DNA of 64,000 bases from Demequina sp. NBRC 110054 (GTDB lineage: Bacteria; Actinomycetota; Actinomycetes; Actinomycetales; Demequinaceae), in the NCBI RefSeq assembly GCF_002090115.1, contig NZ_BBRK01000006.1, positions 62,001-126,000 on the forward strand, given 5' to 3'. Made by a program: the position numbers and the translations under genes. The notes beneath the pieces are model-generated. The model was given only the letters and a program-made list of their open reading frames with translations. It was not told the DNA's origin and ran no database searches. Positions 34,893 to 44,449 of the stretch are shown here, in pieces. Each line of letters begins with the position of its first letter. Position 1 is the first letter of the stretch.

Positions 34893-37800
34893 ATGACCGC
34901 CGACACGCCGCCCGAGAACGCGCCGGTCCGTCGCCTCGACCGCGACGGGAACCAGGCGCAGGGACGCTCCGGTCGCCGCGGTCACGGTCGTCGCCGCGGT
35001 CAGGGGGCGGGTCGGGGCACGCCGCGTCAGCCGCGCGTGAGCCATGCCGCTCTCGCGGCCGCCGCGGAGAAGCGCGCCGCAGTCGAGCTGCCCTCGATCT
35101 CCTATCCCGAGGAGCTGCCGGTCAGCGCCAGGCGTGAGGACATCGCGGCTGCCATCCGGGACCACCAGGTCGTGATCGTCGCGGGCGAGACCGGCTCGGG
35201 CAAGACGACCCAGCTTCCCAAGATCTGCCTCGAGCTCGGTCGCGGCCGTGCCGGCCAGATCGGCCACACCCAGCCGCGCCGCATCGCTGCCCGCTCGGTC
35301 GCGGAGCGCATCGCCGAGGAGATCGGCACTCCTCTCGGCGGCATTGTCGGCTACCAGGTGCGATTCACCGACGAGTCCTCGCCCGAGACCCTCGTGCGCG
35401 TGATGACCGACGGCGTCCTGCTCGCGCAGATCCAGCGCGACCCCGAGCTACGCGCCTACGACACCCTCATCATCGACGAGGCCCACGAGCGCAGCCTCAA
35501 CATCGACTTCCTCCTCGGCTACCTCACCAACCTGCTCCCCCGCCGCCCTGACTTGAAGGTCATCATCACGTCGGCGACGATCGACTCGCAGCGATTCGCG
35601 AGGCACTTCGCTCCGGGGGGCCCGCTCCCCTACGTGGCACCCGAGGATACGGACGATGCGACCGCCGCCCTGGCATCGTCCGGAACCACCGCATCGTCCC
35701 TTCCCAGGGACATGGACGATGCGCCCGTCGCCCCGATCGTCGAGGTCACGGGCCGCACCTACCCGGTCGAGATCCTGTACCGCCCGCTCGAGGGCGAGAC
35801 CCGTGGCGCCGAGAGGGACCTGGTCACCGGCATCGTCGAGGCGTGCGACGAGCTCATGACGTGGGGCGACGGCGACATCCTCGTGTTCCTCTCGGGCGAG
35901 CGGGAGATCCGCGACGCCGCCGACGCGCTCGAGGGCCACTACGGCGACCGCGTGCGCAATCCCCGGCACCCCCGCCGGATCGAGGTCCTCCCGCTCTACA
36001 GCCGGCTCAGCGCCGCCGAGCAGCACCGCGTGTTCGAGCGCCACTCCGCGCGCCGCATCGTCCTGTCGACGAACGTCGCAGAGACGTCGCTGACCGTCCC
36101 CGGCATCCACTACGTCGTGGACCCCGGCACCGCGCGCATCTCGCGCTACTCGAAGGCCACCAAGGTGCAGCGCCTGCCGATCGAGCCGATCTCGCAGGCG
36201 AGCGCGAACCAGCGCTCCGGTCGCGCGGGACGCCTCGCCGACGGCATCGCGATCCGCCTGTACTCCCAGGAGGACTTCGAGGGCCGGCCTCGGTTCACCG
36301 AGCCCGAGATCCTGCGCACGTCGCTCGCGTCGGTGCTGCTCCAGATGATCTCCGTCGGCGTGGTCGCCTCGCCCGAGGACATGGCGTCCTTCCCGTTCGT
36401 CGAGCCGCCGGACACCCGCGCCATCCGCGACGGCATGAACCTGCTCGCCGAGCTCGGCGCGATCTCGCAGCGCGACGGTCAGACCCGGCTGACCGAGACG
36501 GGCCGTGCACTCGCGCGCCTGCCCATGGACCCGCGCCAGGCCCGCATGATCGTCGAGGCCGCCAAGCACGGCGTCGCGCACGAGGTCGCCGTGATCGCCG
36601 CGGCCATGTCCATCCAGGATCCGCGCGAGCGCCCCGCGGAGATCCGGGAGGCCGCGGACCTCCTGCATCGCCGCTTCGCCGACCCGTCGTCGGATCTGCT
36701 GTCCTACCTCAACCTGTGGGAGTACCTCCGCGAGCGCCGCCGCGAGCTGTCCGGCTCCGCGTTCCGCCGCCTCGTCAAGGCCGAGCACCTGCACTATCTG
36801 CGGATCCGCGAGTGGCAGGACGTGGTCCAGCAGATCCGCGAGGCCGCGAAGCCGCTCGGCATCCAGATGCAGTCGGGGAGGCCGAAGAGGGTCACCCCCG
36901 AGGGCGATGAGAGGGCCACCGGTGCGCTGCGGCACGTGTGGAACGAGGAGGCCATCCACCGCTCGGTCCTGTCCGGGCTGCTGTCCCAGATCGGCATGCA
37001 GGAGACCCTCGACGTCAAGGCCTCCGACTTCGCTCACCTCACCGGCGACAAGCGCCAGGCCGCGATCCGCAAGGCCCGCAAGCGCGCCTCGAACGAGTAC
37101 CTCGGCTCGCGCGGCGTGCGCTTCGCGATCAACCCCGGATCCGCGCTGTCCAAGAAGCCTCCGGAGTTCGTCATGGCCGGCGAGATCGTCGAGACGAGCC
37201 GCATGTGGGCGCGCGACGTCTCCTCGATCAAGCCCGAGTGGGCCGAGGAGCTCGCGGGCGACCTCGCCAAGAAGACGTACTCGGACCCGCACTGGTCGAC
37301 GAAGCAGGGGGCCGCGATGGCCCACGAGAAGGTGCTGCTCTACGGTGTCCCGATCGTGTCCGACCGCACGATCCTGTGGGGACGAGTACGACCCGCAGAG
37401 GCGCGCGAGATGTTCGTCCGCCACGCGCTCGTGCAGGGCGAGTGGACCACGCACCACAGATTCTGGAAGGACAACCAGCGGCTGCTCGCCGAGCTCGAGG
37501 AGGTCGAGGCCCGCTCGCGCACGCGCGGCCTCATCGCCGACGAGGAGACGCTGTTCGACTTCTACGACGAACGGATTCCCGACTCCGTCGTCTCCGCGCG
37601 CCATTTCGATCGCTGGTGGAAGGGCGCTTCGCGGACCACGCCCGATCTGCTCACGCTGCGCCGCGACGACCTGCTGCCGCCCGAGGCGGACGTCGACCCC
37701 GAGGCCTTCCCCGATGCGTGGCCTCAGGGCGAGCTCACGCTGCCGCTGCAGTACGCGTTCGAGCCCGGGGCGCTGCACGACGGGCTGACCGTCCGCATCC

Positions 37801-39230
37801 CGCTCGCGCTGCTCCCCCGCGTGGTGCCCGACGGCTTCGACTGGCTCGTGCCGGGCCTGCTCGAGGAGCTCACCACCGAGACGATCCGAGCGCTCCCCAA
37901 GCCCGTGCGGCGCGGCCTCGTTCCAGCACCCGACACCGCGCGCGCGGTCGTCGCGTGGCTTGTCCGCGAGACGCCCGCCTGGGCGGACATGGCTCGCGCC
38001 GGGGACATAGCCGAGTCGTACCGCTCCACGTTCACGCGCGCGATCGCGGCCGTCAAGGACGCCGCCATCCCCGAGGACGCATGGACCGAGGTCGACGCGC
38101 GGCTGCCCTCGCACCTGCGCGTGACCTTCGAGGCGGTCGACGGCCGCAAGGCGGTGTCCTCCTCCACGAGCCTGATCGCGCTGCAGCGCGAGCTCGCGCC
38201 CCGCACGGAGGCCGCCGTGAAGCGCGCCGTCGCGACGGCGCGCCCGTCGTCCCGGCAGCGCGGCGGCGCGAAGGGAGCGACGCCCTCCCCCGCGAACGTC
38301 GCGCCGGTCGTCCCGACGACGCTGCCCGAGCAGGAAGGGCTCACCTCGTGGCCCTCGCTCCCCGGCGGGACACTCCCCGAGCACGTCGAGGGCGTCGTCG
38401 GCGGCGTGGCAGTGCGCGGCTACCCGGGGATTGTCGCCGAGAAGGGTCGCAAGGCCTCGCTGCGGGTCATGCCCGACGCCGTCTCGCGCGACGCGGCCCA
38501 CCCGGCCGGGGTCAGGCGCCTGCTCGTGGCCGACCTCGCCCTCGCGACGGGACGCGTCACGTCGCGCTGGAGCTCGAAGGAGTCGCTGCTTCTCGCCTCG
38601 GCTTCGTACCGGAACACCGAGGCGCTCGTCGACGACCTTCAGCTCGCGGCGGTCACCGCCCTCACCACGCCAGGCTCCGACACCGGGCTCGACGCGGGAG
38701 CGATCCGATCCGCGGCAGCCTACGACCACGCGCGCACCGTGCTGCGCGAACGGCTCGAGGACGAGGTTCAGACGATCGTCACACGCGTCCTGCCCGCGCT
38801 CGAGGCCGCCCGCGAGCTCGACTCGGCCGTGCGGGCCTCGACGTCGCTGGCGCTGCTGAACGTGCTGTCGGAGCTGCGCGCGCGGTCCGCCGACCTCGTG
38901 GGCGACGGCTTCATCTCCGCGACGCCTCCCGCGCGGCTCAGGCACCTCGCCCGCTACCTCAAGGCCGCCAAGGTGCGGCTCGAGAAGGCGGCCACCGCAT
39001 CGTCCAGGGACACCGAGCTCGCGTGGAAGGTGCGAGAGGTCGCCGACGAGTACGAGGCCGTGCGCGGCGCAGTGCTCGCCGGACGGCCCGATCCGACGCG
39101 CGCGGCGGCGCTCGAGGACGTCCGCTGGATGATCGAGGAGTACCGCGTCTCGCTGTTCGCCCAGACGCTCGGCACAGACGGACCCGTGTCGGACAAGCGC
39201 ATCCGCAAGGCGCTCGCCGAGATCCGCTAG
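34893..39230 (+). CDS. hrpA: ATP-dependent RNA helicase HrpA (DEAH box)
   Basis: 1445-residue DEAH/RHA helicase, normal HrpA length. Walker A GETGSGKTTQLP (about 98-109), DEAH in IIDEAHERSLNIDF, SAT motif ITSATIDS, motif VI QRSGRAGR, then HA2, OB-fold and the long C-terminal HrpA region (DUF3418). In E. coli HrpA resolves stalled ribosomes. An insertion of about 30 residues after the SAT region (codons 35638-35740, ATAALASSGTTASS) contains three exact GGACGATGCG words. Start: ATG at 34893, 7 nt after GACAAT; the ATG at 34884 overlaps that hexamer. Divergent from dnaE. Confidence 0.96.
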   Translation: MTADTPPENAPVRRLDRDGNQAQGRSGRRGHGRRRGQGAGRGTPRQPRVSHAALAAAAEKRAAVELPSISYPEELPVSARREDIAAAIRDHQVVIVAGETGSGKTTQLPKICLELGRGRAGQIGHTQPRRIAARSVAERIAEEIGTPLGGIVGYQVRFTDESSPETLVRVMTDGVLLAQIQRDPELRAYDTLIIDEAHERSLNIDFLLGYLTNLLPRRPDLKVIITSATIDSQRFARHFAPGGPLPYVAPEDTDDATAALASSGTTASSLPRDMDDAPVAPIVEVTGRTYPVEILYRPLEGETRGAERDLVTGIVEACDELMTWGDGDILVFLSGEREIRDAADALEGHYGDRVRNPRHPRRIEVLPLYSRLSAAEQHRVFERHSARRIVLSTNVAETSLTVPGIHYVVDPGTARISRYSKATKVQRLPIEPISQASANQRSGRAGRLADGIAIRLYSQEDFEGRPRFTEPEILRTSLASVLLQMISVGVVASPEDMASFPFVEPPDTRAIRDGMNLLAELGAISQRDGQTRLTETGRALARLPMDPRQARMIVEAAKHGVAHEVAVIAAAMSIQDPRERPAEIREAADLLHRRFADPSSDLLSYLNLWEYLRERRRELSGSAFRRLVKAEHLHYLRIREWQDVVQQIREAAKPLGIQMQSGRPKRVTPEGDERATGALRHVWNEEAIHRSVLSGLLSQIGMQETLDVKASDFAHLTGDKRQAAIRKARKRASNEYLGSRGVRFAINPGSALSKKPPEFVMAGEIVETSRMWARDVSSIKPEWAEELAGDLAKKTYSDPHWSTKQGAAMAHEKVLLYGVPIVSDRTILWGRVRPAEAREMFVRHALVQGEWTTHHRFWKDNQRLLAELEEVEARSRTRGLIADEETLFDFYDERIPDSVVSARHFDRWWKGASRTTPDLLTLRRDDLLPPEADVDPEAFPDAWPQGELTLPLQYAFEPGALHDGLTVRIPLALLPRVVPDGFDWLVPGLLEELTTETIRALPKPVRRGLVPAPDTARAVVAWLVRETPAWADMARAGDIAESYRSTFTRAIAAVKDAAIPEDAWTEVDARLPSHLRVTFEAVDGRKAVSSSTSLIALQRELAPRTEAAVKRAVATARPSSRQRGGAKGATPSPANVAPVVPTTLPEQEGLTSWPSLPGGTLPEHVEGVVGGVAVRGYPGIVAEKGRKASLRVMPDAVSRDAAHPAGVRRLLVADLALATGRVTSRWSSKESLLLASASYRNTEALVDDLQLAAVTALTTPGSDTGLDAGAIRSAAAYDHARTVLRERLEDEVQTIVTRVLPALEAARELDSAVRASTSLALLNVLSELRARSADLVGDGFISATPPARLRHLARYLKAAKVRLEKAATASSRDTELAWKVREVADEYEAVRGAVLAGRPDPTRAAALEDVRWMIEEYRVSLFAQTLGTDGPVSDKRIRKALAEIR
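35651..35723. repeat. three GGACGATGCG copies inside hrpA
   Basis: Exact copies at 35651-35660 (+), 35690-35699 (complement) and 35714-35723 (+), plus a 9/10 match near 35673. They sit in a stretch encoding a low-complexity Asp/Ala/Ser/Thr loop. Confidence 0.8.
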
Positions 39231-39291
39231 CGTCGGAGTCATCAGCCCGGCACCGCACGTCGCGCCATCGGGCCCCGCCAGGAGGAGAACC

Positions 39292-40227
39292 GTGAGCGAC
39301 CGCAGGAAAGCGCCCGTCTGGCTCGTGTGGACCGAGCGAGGGCTCGCCCTCGCCGCGCTCCTCGTGGTGGCATGGGTGGCGCTCACCGCATGGGGAGGCG
39401 TCTCCCACGGGCATCCGCTGTATCCCGCGCTGCTCCTCGTCACGGTGCTCGGCGCCGCGCTCGTCGGAGTCGCGACGTGGCGTGGCTGGGGCGGGGCCCG
39501 CACATGGCAGATCGTCCTCCGCGTGTGCGCCGCAGTCGCGGGGGTGGCATGGATCGCCGCGATGGCGTGGCTCAAGCCGTTCTCCGCGACGGAGCCCGCG
39601 CTCGCCGCGATGGAGTCCGACGAGGCGGTAGCGGTCACCGAGACGAGCACGCAGATCGTCCTGCAGCCGACCGGCGAGGCGAGCACCGTGGCCCTCGCGT
39701 TCCAGCCCGGCGCGCGCGTCGATCCGCGCGCCTACGCCGCCGTGCTGCGGCCGCTCGCGGAGGCCGGCCACACCGTGGTCATCGTCAAGCAGCCGCTCGG
39801 GATCGGCTTCCTCGCCCTCGACGGCTACGCGGCCGCGACGGCGATCGATCCCTCGTTGGAGTGGGCCGTGGGCGGGCACTCGCTCGGAGGCACGGTGGCT
39901 GCGCTCGAGGCCGAGAGCGCCGCCGAAGCGCCCGCAGGGCTGCTGTTCTTCGCGTCCTACCCTGCCGACGACATGAGCGGCTTCGCGGGTACGGTGCTGT
40001 CGATCTCGGGCTCGGAGGACGGCCTTGCGACCCCCGACAAGATCGAGGCCTCGGCCGAGGACCTGCCTGCCGACACGACCTTCACCGTGATCGAGGGAGG
40101 CAGCCACGCCCAGTTCGGCGCCTACGGCCTCCAGCCGGGCGACGGCACGGCGACCATCTCCGATGACGAGGCTCGCGAGCAGATCTCGGACGCGACCGTG
40201 GCCTTCCTGGACTCGCTCGCATCCTGA
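39292..40227 (+). CDS. membrane-anchored alpha/beta hydrolase
   Basis: 311 residues. About three N-terminal TM helices (roughly 11-34, 43-63 and 72-93) are followed by an alpha/beta-hydrolase domain. Nucleophile elbow VGGHSLGGTVAA (Ser), acid in SEDGLATPDKI, and His in EGGSHAQFGAYG form a triad. The substrate is unknown. GTG start with a strong GGAGGAG site. It lies 61 bp after hrpA and may be cotranscribed; it is convergent with the GNAT gene. Confidence 0.87.
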   Translation: MSDRRKAPVWLVWTERGLALAALLVVAWVALTAWGGVSHGHPLYPALLLVTVLGAALVGVATWRGWGGARTWQIVLRVCAAVAGVAWIAAMAWLKPFSATEPALAAMESDEAVAVTETSTQIVLQPTGEASTVALAFQPGARVDPRAYAAVLRPLAEAGHTVVIVKQPLGIGFLALDGYAAATAIDPSLEWAVGGHSLGGTVAALEAESAAEAPAGLLFFASYPADDMSGFAGTVLSISGSEDGLATPDKIEASAEDLPADTTFTVIEGGSHAQFGAYGLQPGDGTATISDDEAREQISDATVAFLDSLAS

Positions 40228-40249
40228 CGCGTGAGTCCCGCCGCATGCA

Positions 40250-40337
40250 CTCCGCACGGATCTGCGTCCGACACCCCGACGACACGCCGACTGTGCCGGG
40301 CGACACGCTGGCGTGCCGCCCGCGAATCCGTGCGGAG
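40250..40337. repeat. 12-bp inverted repeat enclosing REP-like element
   Basis: CTCCGCACGGAT (40250-40261) and its exact complement ATCCGTGCGGAG (40326-40337) bracket 64 bp. The inner part holds the second REP-like element (40276-40320; ends CCGACGACACGC and GCGTGCCGCC). It fills the 121-bp gap between convergent genes and could act as a bidirectional terminator. Confidence 0.5.
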
Positions 40338-40348
40338 CGTTGGGTTGT

Positions 40349-40849
40349 TCAGTCCGCGCGGACGATGCGGTACGCGTCCTGGTGCCACACGTGCTCGTCC
40401 AGGTAGGCGTCGCCGAACGCCGTATAGCCGAGCCGGTGGTAGAACGGCATCGCCTGGCGCTGCGCGCTGACCTCGACCCGCACCTCGCCGTCGGCGCCGA
40501 AGCGCGCGACCGCCTCGCGCTCGAGGTAGTCCATGAGCGCACGCCCAGCCCCCGTGCCGCGGCCCGCGGCCGCGACCACCACACGCCCGATGTGCGGCAC
40601 GGTGGCGTCCATCCCGCCGATGCCGCCGTCGACCCCGTGCCCCGCGTCGGAGCCAGGCGCGACCAGCCGCGCGGTGCCCAGCACGGTGCCATCGTCGGCG
40701 AGGCACAGCGCGTGAAGGGTACGCGGATCGTCGTCGACGGCGTCGCGCTCACCCTCGAGGTCGAAGCCCTGCTCGGTGACGAACACCTGGATCCTCAGCG
40801 CGATCGCCTGGTCCAGCTGCGCCGCCGTGGTCACGGAGACGACGCGCAT
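40349..40849 (-). CDS. GNAT family N-acetyltransferase
   Basis: 166 residues, GCN5-related acetyltransferase. It starts MRVVSVTTAAQLDQAIALR, with IQVFVTEQGFDLEGE, then the acetyl-CoA loop GRVVVAAAGRGTGAGRALMD, and ends AMPFYHRLGYTAFGDAYLDE. This resembles ElaA-like acetyltransferases; the substrate is unknown. The ATG begins one base after the rluD stop, so it is the last gene of the lspA-rluD operon. Confidence 0.9.
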   Translation of the reverse strand: MRVVSVTTAAQLDQAIALRIQVFVTEQGFDLEGERDAVDDDPRTLHALCLADDGTVLGTARLVAPGSDAGHGVDGGIGGMDATVPHIGRVVVAAAGRGTGAGRALMDYLEREAVARFGADGEVRVEVSAQRQAMPFYHRLGYTAFGDAYLDEHVWHQDAYRIVRAD

Positions 40850-40850
40850 G

Positions 40851-41768
40851 TCAGGCCCGCAGCTTCTCGAGCGCGGACGCGAGGTCCTCGGGATACTGCG
40901 AGACGACCCGCACCTCGCCGCCGCGCGTCGGGTGCTCGAATGCGAGCTCATGCGCATGCAGCCACTGCCGTCCGAGGTTCAGCCGCTTCGCGAGCATCGG
41001 GTCGGCGCCGTACGTGAGATCCCCGACGAGCGGGTGGCGCATCGCCTGCATGTGCACGCGGATCTGATGCGTGCGGCCGGTCTCGAGGTGGATCTCCAGC
41101 AGCGACGCAGCGGGGAACATCTCGAGGACCTCGTAGTGGGTGACCGAAGGCTTGCCGCCCTCGACGACCGCGAACTTCCAGTCCGAGCTGGGGTGGCGCC
41201 CGATGGGCGCGTCGATGGTCCCCTCGGTGGGGTCCATATGGCCCTGCGCGATCGCGTGGTAGATCTTCTCGACCGTGCGCTCCTTGAACGCGGCCTTGAG
41301 CGCGCTGTAGGCGGGCACGGACTTCGCGACCACCATGAGTCCCGAGGTGCCCACGTCGAGGCGGTGGACGATGCCCTTGCGCTCGGGAGGACCGGCATCG
41401 GCGAGCGTCACCGCCGCCGAGGCGAGTCCACCGACGACCGTGGGTCCTGTCCAGCCTGGTGACGGGTGAGCGGCGACGCCGACGGGCTTGTCCACGACGA
41501 CGAGGTCCTGGTCCTCGTACACGATCATGAGTCCACCGGGGATCTCAGGCTCAGGAGCGGGCTCGCGATCGTCCGGGATCTCGACCGCGAGGACCCCATC
41601 CGACAGACGATCCGACTTGCCGAGGATCCGCCCGTCGAGCATCGCGGAGCCCGACTCGAGGATCTCAGCGGCCTTCGTGCGCGACAGCCCCAGCATCCGG
41701 GACAGCGCGGCATCGGCCCTCTCGCCCACGACGGCGTCGGGGACGGGGAGGTAGCGGGTCTCAGACAC
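40851..41768 (-). CDS. rluD: RluD-like 23S rRNA pseudouridine synthase
   Basis: 305 residues. N-terminal S4 RNA-binding domain (about 15-75), then the RluA-family catalytic domain with [16 protein letters not shown] holding the active-site Asp, and [14 protein letters not shown]. Family members modify helix 69 of 23S rRNA (RluD) or other sites; exact target not proven. The GTG start overlaps the end of lspA by 8 nt. Standard actinobacterial order lspA-rluD. Confidence 0.94.
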   Translation of the reverse strand: MSETRYLPVPDAVVGERADAALSRMLGLSRTKAAEILESGSAMLDGRILGKSDRLSDGVLAVEIPDDREPAPEPEIPGGLMIVYEDQDLVVVDKPVGVAAHPSPGWTGPTVVGGLASAAVTLADAGPPERKGIVHRLDVGTSGLMVVAKSVPAYSALKAAFKERTVEKIYHAIAQGHMDPTEGTIDAPIGRHPSSDWKFAVVEGGKPSVTHYEVLEMFPAASLLEIHLETGRTHQIRVHMQAMRHPLVGDLTYGADPMLAKRLNLGRQWLHAHELAFEHPTRGGEVRVVSQYPEDLASALEKLRA

Positions 41769-42279
41769 CGTCGGCCGTGCTCTCCGTGGCCTCGGCCTCG
41801 GTCGCCGCCTCGTGCTCGAGGAGACGATGCCCGAACAGCCCGGCGATGACCGCCCAGATCGCGGCTCCCACGATCGCGATGTCCGCGACGTTGCCGATGA
41901 AGAGGTCGCCGTACTTGATCATGTCGACCACGTGGCCCTCCCCAAACGACGGCTCGCGGAAGAGCCGGTCGATAAGGTTGCCGATCGCGCCGCCCAGGCC
42001 CATGCCGAGCAGCACGGCGGACCACGTCGCAGACGCCCGTCGGCCGTACCAGAGGATGCCGACGGTCAGCACGACGGCGACGACCGTCAGGATCAGGGTG
42101 CTCGAGTTGCCGAAGGAGAAGGCCGCTCCCGAGTTGAACACCAGCTGCAGCGACAGCAGGTCACCGAGGAGCTGATGCTCCGTGCCCGGCGTGAGGGCCG
42201 ACAGCGCCCACTGCTTGGTGGCCTGGTCGACCGCCACCGTGAGGATCGCGGCCAGCCAGAAGGCTGGCCGCCAGCTCAA
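41761..42279 (-). CDS. lspA: lipoprotein signal peptidase (signal peptidase II)
   Basis: 172 residues, four TM helices, cleaves signal peptides of prolipoproteins such as those encoded here at 12945, 14304 and 15891. Aspartyl protease motifs: [11 protein letters not shown] and [10 protein letters not shown] hold the two catalytic Asp residues; FNSGAAFSF is also typical. TTG start at 42279, overlapping the upstream stop (TTGA), with GAGGAG 5 nt before it. Longer N-terminal extensions in this frame are shadows of the upstream zinc-finger gene. Confidence 0.95.
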   Translation of the reverse strand: MSWRPAFWLAAILTVAVDQATKQWALSALTPGTEHQLLGDLLSLQLVFNSGAAFSFGNSSTLILTVVAVVLTVGILWYGRRASATWSAVLLGMGLGGAIGNLIDRLFREPSFGEGHVVDMIKYGDLFIGNVADIAIVGAAIWAVIAGLFGHRLLEHEAATEAEATESTADGV

Positions 42280-42728
42280 CGACGCTCCTCGCGCTGCTTG
42301 CAGGTGACGCAGTGGGTCGCCCGGGGGAACGCCTGCAGGCGCGCCTTGCCGATGCCGTTGCCGCACACCTGGCACGCGCCGAAGGTGCCCGCCTTGATGC
42401 GACGCAACGCGTCGACGCTCTGCTCGAGCATGTCACGCGTGTTGTTGACGATCGACATCTCCTGCTCGCGCTCGAGCGCGGTCGAACCGGCGTCGGCCTG
42501 GTCGTCTCCCGCGCCCTCCGAGGTGTGCAGCAGATCGTCGAGCTCGAGCTCCGTGTCGCGGAACTCCTCGAGCAGCCGAGCGACGTCGGAGTTGAGCAGC
42601 GTCACGATGTCCCTGAGCTCGCCGACCTTCCAAGCCTCGTCACCCTCACGCACCGGCAACGTCTTCACTGACGCCGCCTTGATGTCGTCCGGGTCGATCT
42701 CGATGATCGTCACGTCCGTGCTGGTCAT
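42276..42728 (-). CDS. DksA/TraR-type C4 zinc-finger protein
   Basis: 150 residues. Acidic N-terminal helical part, then a DksA/TraR zinc finger CQVCGNGIGKARL and HCVTCKQ (two CxxC pairs). Related proteins bind the RNA polymerase secondary channel; the actinobacterial member next to lspA is not well characterised. First gene of the operon with lspA, rluD and the GNAT gene. Promoter -35 TTGCCT, 17 nt, -10 TACGCT is visible upstream. Confidence 0.9.
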   Translation of the reverse strand: MTSTDVTIIEIDPDDIKAASVKTLPVREGDEAWKVGELRDIVTLLNSDVARLLEEFRDTELELDDLLHTSEGAGDDQADAGSTALEREQEMSIVNNTRDMLEQSVDALRRIKAGTFGACQVCGNGIGKARLQAFPRATHCVTCKQREERR

Positions 42729-42755
42729 GACACACCTCTTCTCGGTAGTGACGCG

Positions 42756-42784
42756 AGCGTAGACCTCATTCGCGTCGCAGGCAA
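42756..42784 (-). promoter_or_regulatory. promoter of the zinc-finger/lspA/rluD operon
   Basis: TTGCCT (42784-42779), 17-nt spacer, TACGCT (42761-42756), about 27 nt before the ATG. Good housekeeping-sigma match. Confidence 0.6.
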
Positions 42785-42868
42785 AGCGTGACGCGCCTTG
42801 TCAGCCGTCGGCGTACATACTTCCACAATCGGACGTCTGCCGGGCCCGACGCACCGCGCAGAAGCGAA

Positions 42869-42896
42869 GAGGGCCGGGCGTCGCCGCCCGGCCCTC
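42869..42896 (-). terminator. terminator downstream of divIVA
   Basis: 12-bp perfect stem GAGGGCCGGGCG/CGCCCGGCCCTC with a GCGA tetraloop, followed by TTCGCTTCT, 16 bp after the divIVA stop. Confidence 0.8.
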
Positions 42897-42912
42897 CTGT
42901 CGCTTGCTGAGA

Positions 42913-44334
42913 TCAGCCGTTCTCGTTCCGCGGCGTCACGTCGCCGAAGATCGACCGGATGTCGTAGATGTCGGGCTTGGGAGCCGCGGCCTCCTCCGCC
43001 TCCGTGTCGGCCGCCGCAGGCTCGGCCGGCTCAGTCGAGGCGGCCTGCGGGATGGACGACGTGGTGGGAGCCCACATCGGGGTCGTCTGCGTGGGCGCCT
43101 CGTAGCGCGGCGGCTCGGAGTACGCGGGCTCAGGTGCGGCAGGGCTCTCCTGCTGCGGCGCGGCGAAGGACTGCGGCGTGTAGGGCGCCACCTCCGGCTC
43201 GGCGGCAGGGGCGCCGAACAGCGACGCGCGCGCCGGGGCGGCAGGGGCCTCGGGCGAGGGCGCGGATGCCTCCGGCGTCGCGAACATGCGCGGCTGGTAG
43301 GGCTCAGGCTGCTCGGCCTCGGCGGGAGCTGCGGGCTCGTCGTCGGGCTGCTCCGCGCTGAACGTCGGCATCGCTGCGGACCAGGCCGGCGCCGCAGACT
43401 CCTCCGCGACGGGCTCCTCCTCCGGCTCAGCAGCAGCAGGAGCGAACTCGGCGACGGGAGCCTCCTCGGCGGAGGCCTCCTGGACCGACTGGCCGTACGG
43501 TGCGAAGCCTCCGAAGGGAGACGGTGCGGCCTCGGGCTCCTCCGCGGCGGGGGCGTACTCCTCGACGGGAGCCTCCTCGGCAGCGGGCTCCTCCGTCACC
43601 TCGTCGGCGAAGGTCTCGGGCTCGGCCTCGGCCTCTGCATCCATCGCCGGCTCGGCCTCGGTCTCGTCGTCCGCGGGGATCGTGTCCTCGCCGACTCCGA
43701 CCGCGGCCTCCTCAAGCGCTGCGGCAGCGACGGCCGCCTCGAGCCCGGCCACGTTCGCGGCGGGCGCGGCGGCCGGACCGGATGCGGCGACGCCCGTGGG
43801 GGCGGTGCCGTGGTCGAGGTCGCCGAGAAGGTTCTCGAGGTACGTCTTGAGACGGGCGCGGTAGTCACGCTCGAAGCGGCGCAGGTCGTCGATCTTGCTC
43901 TCGACCGCCGAGCGCTCCTGCGCCAGCTGGTCCATGCGCGCCGCCGAGTCCGTGTCGGCCTGGCGGAGCAGCTCGTCGGCCTTCGCACGCGCCTCCTCGA
44001 CGATGCGGTCGCGCTCCTCCTCGCCGGCACGGACGTACTCGTCCTGCAGCTTCTGGGCCATCGCGACCATCTCGGGTCCGCCGGCCTGCGACGGGTCGGT
44101 CGCGGCGGCGAGCAGCGACTCAGGCTCGGCGGGCGCCGCCTCAGGCGCGGGTGCCGCGCCGGACTGCGCCGCGGCCAGGCGCTGCTGAAGATCGTCCCGC
44201 TCGGCGGCGAGCACGGAGATCGTGTGCGCCACCTCGTCGAGGAAGTCGTCGACCTCGTCCTGGTCGAAGCCCTCGCGGTACTTCGTCTTGGAGAATGCCT
44301 TGTTCAGCACGTCCTCTGCTGTCAGCAAAGCCAT
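42913..44334 (-). CDS. divIVA: DivIVA/Wag31 polar growth protein
   Basis: 473 residues. The N-terminal membrane-binding lipid-contact domain MALLTAEDVLNKAFSKTKYR is typical (Wag31/DivIVA). It is followed by coiled coils (about 35-75 and 90-180) and a long Pro/Ala/Glu-rich tail (about 190-460) that makes it larger than most. It recruits the peptidoglycan machinery to cell poles and septa. ATG with GAAGGGG upstream. Conserved position after yggT in the dcw region. Confidence 0.93.
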   Translation of the reverse strand: MALLTAEDVLNKAFSKTKYREGFDQDEVDDFLDEVAHTISVLAAERDDLQQRLAAAQSGAAPAPEAAPAEPESLLAAATDPSQAGGPEMVAMAQKLQDEYVRAGEEERDRIVEEARAKADELLRQADTDSAARMDQLAQERSAVESKIDDLRRFERDYRARLKTYLENLLGDLDHGTAPTGVAASGPAAAPAANVAGLEAAVAAAALEEAAVGVGEDTIPADDETEAEPAMDAEAEAEPETFADEVTEEPAAEEAPVEEYAPAAEEPEAAPSPFGGFAPYGQSVQEASAEEAPVAEFAPAAAEPEEEPVAEESAAPAWSAAMPTFSAEQPDDEPAAPAEAEQPEPYQPRMFATPEASAPSPEAPAAPARASLFGAPAAEPEVAPYTPQSFAAPQQESPAAPEPAYSEPPRYEAPTQTTPMWAPTTSSIPQAASTEPAEPAAADTEAEEAAAPKPDIYDIRSIFGDVTPRNENG

Positions 44335-44449
44335 GGGTCACCCCTTCGCTACGTTCGGACAAAACGAACGCGTCGTTTCCGTCACTCTACTCATTCATCT
44401 ATCGGCTTGCACTTGAGCCGGTTCTCGAGACTTCCCAGGTCGGTCGGGG

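Noticed and set aside
35448-39686. 1412-codon open frame antisense to hrpA
   Set aside because: High-GC shadow frame; the plus strand encodes a clear HrpA with all helicase motifs.
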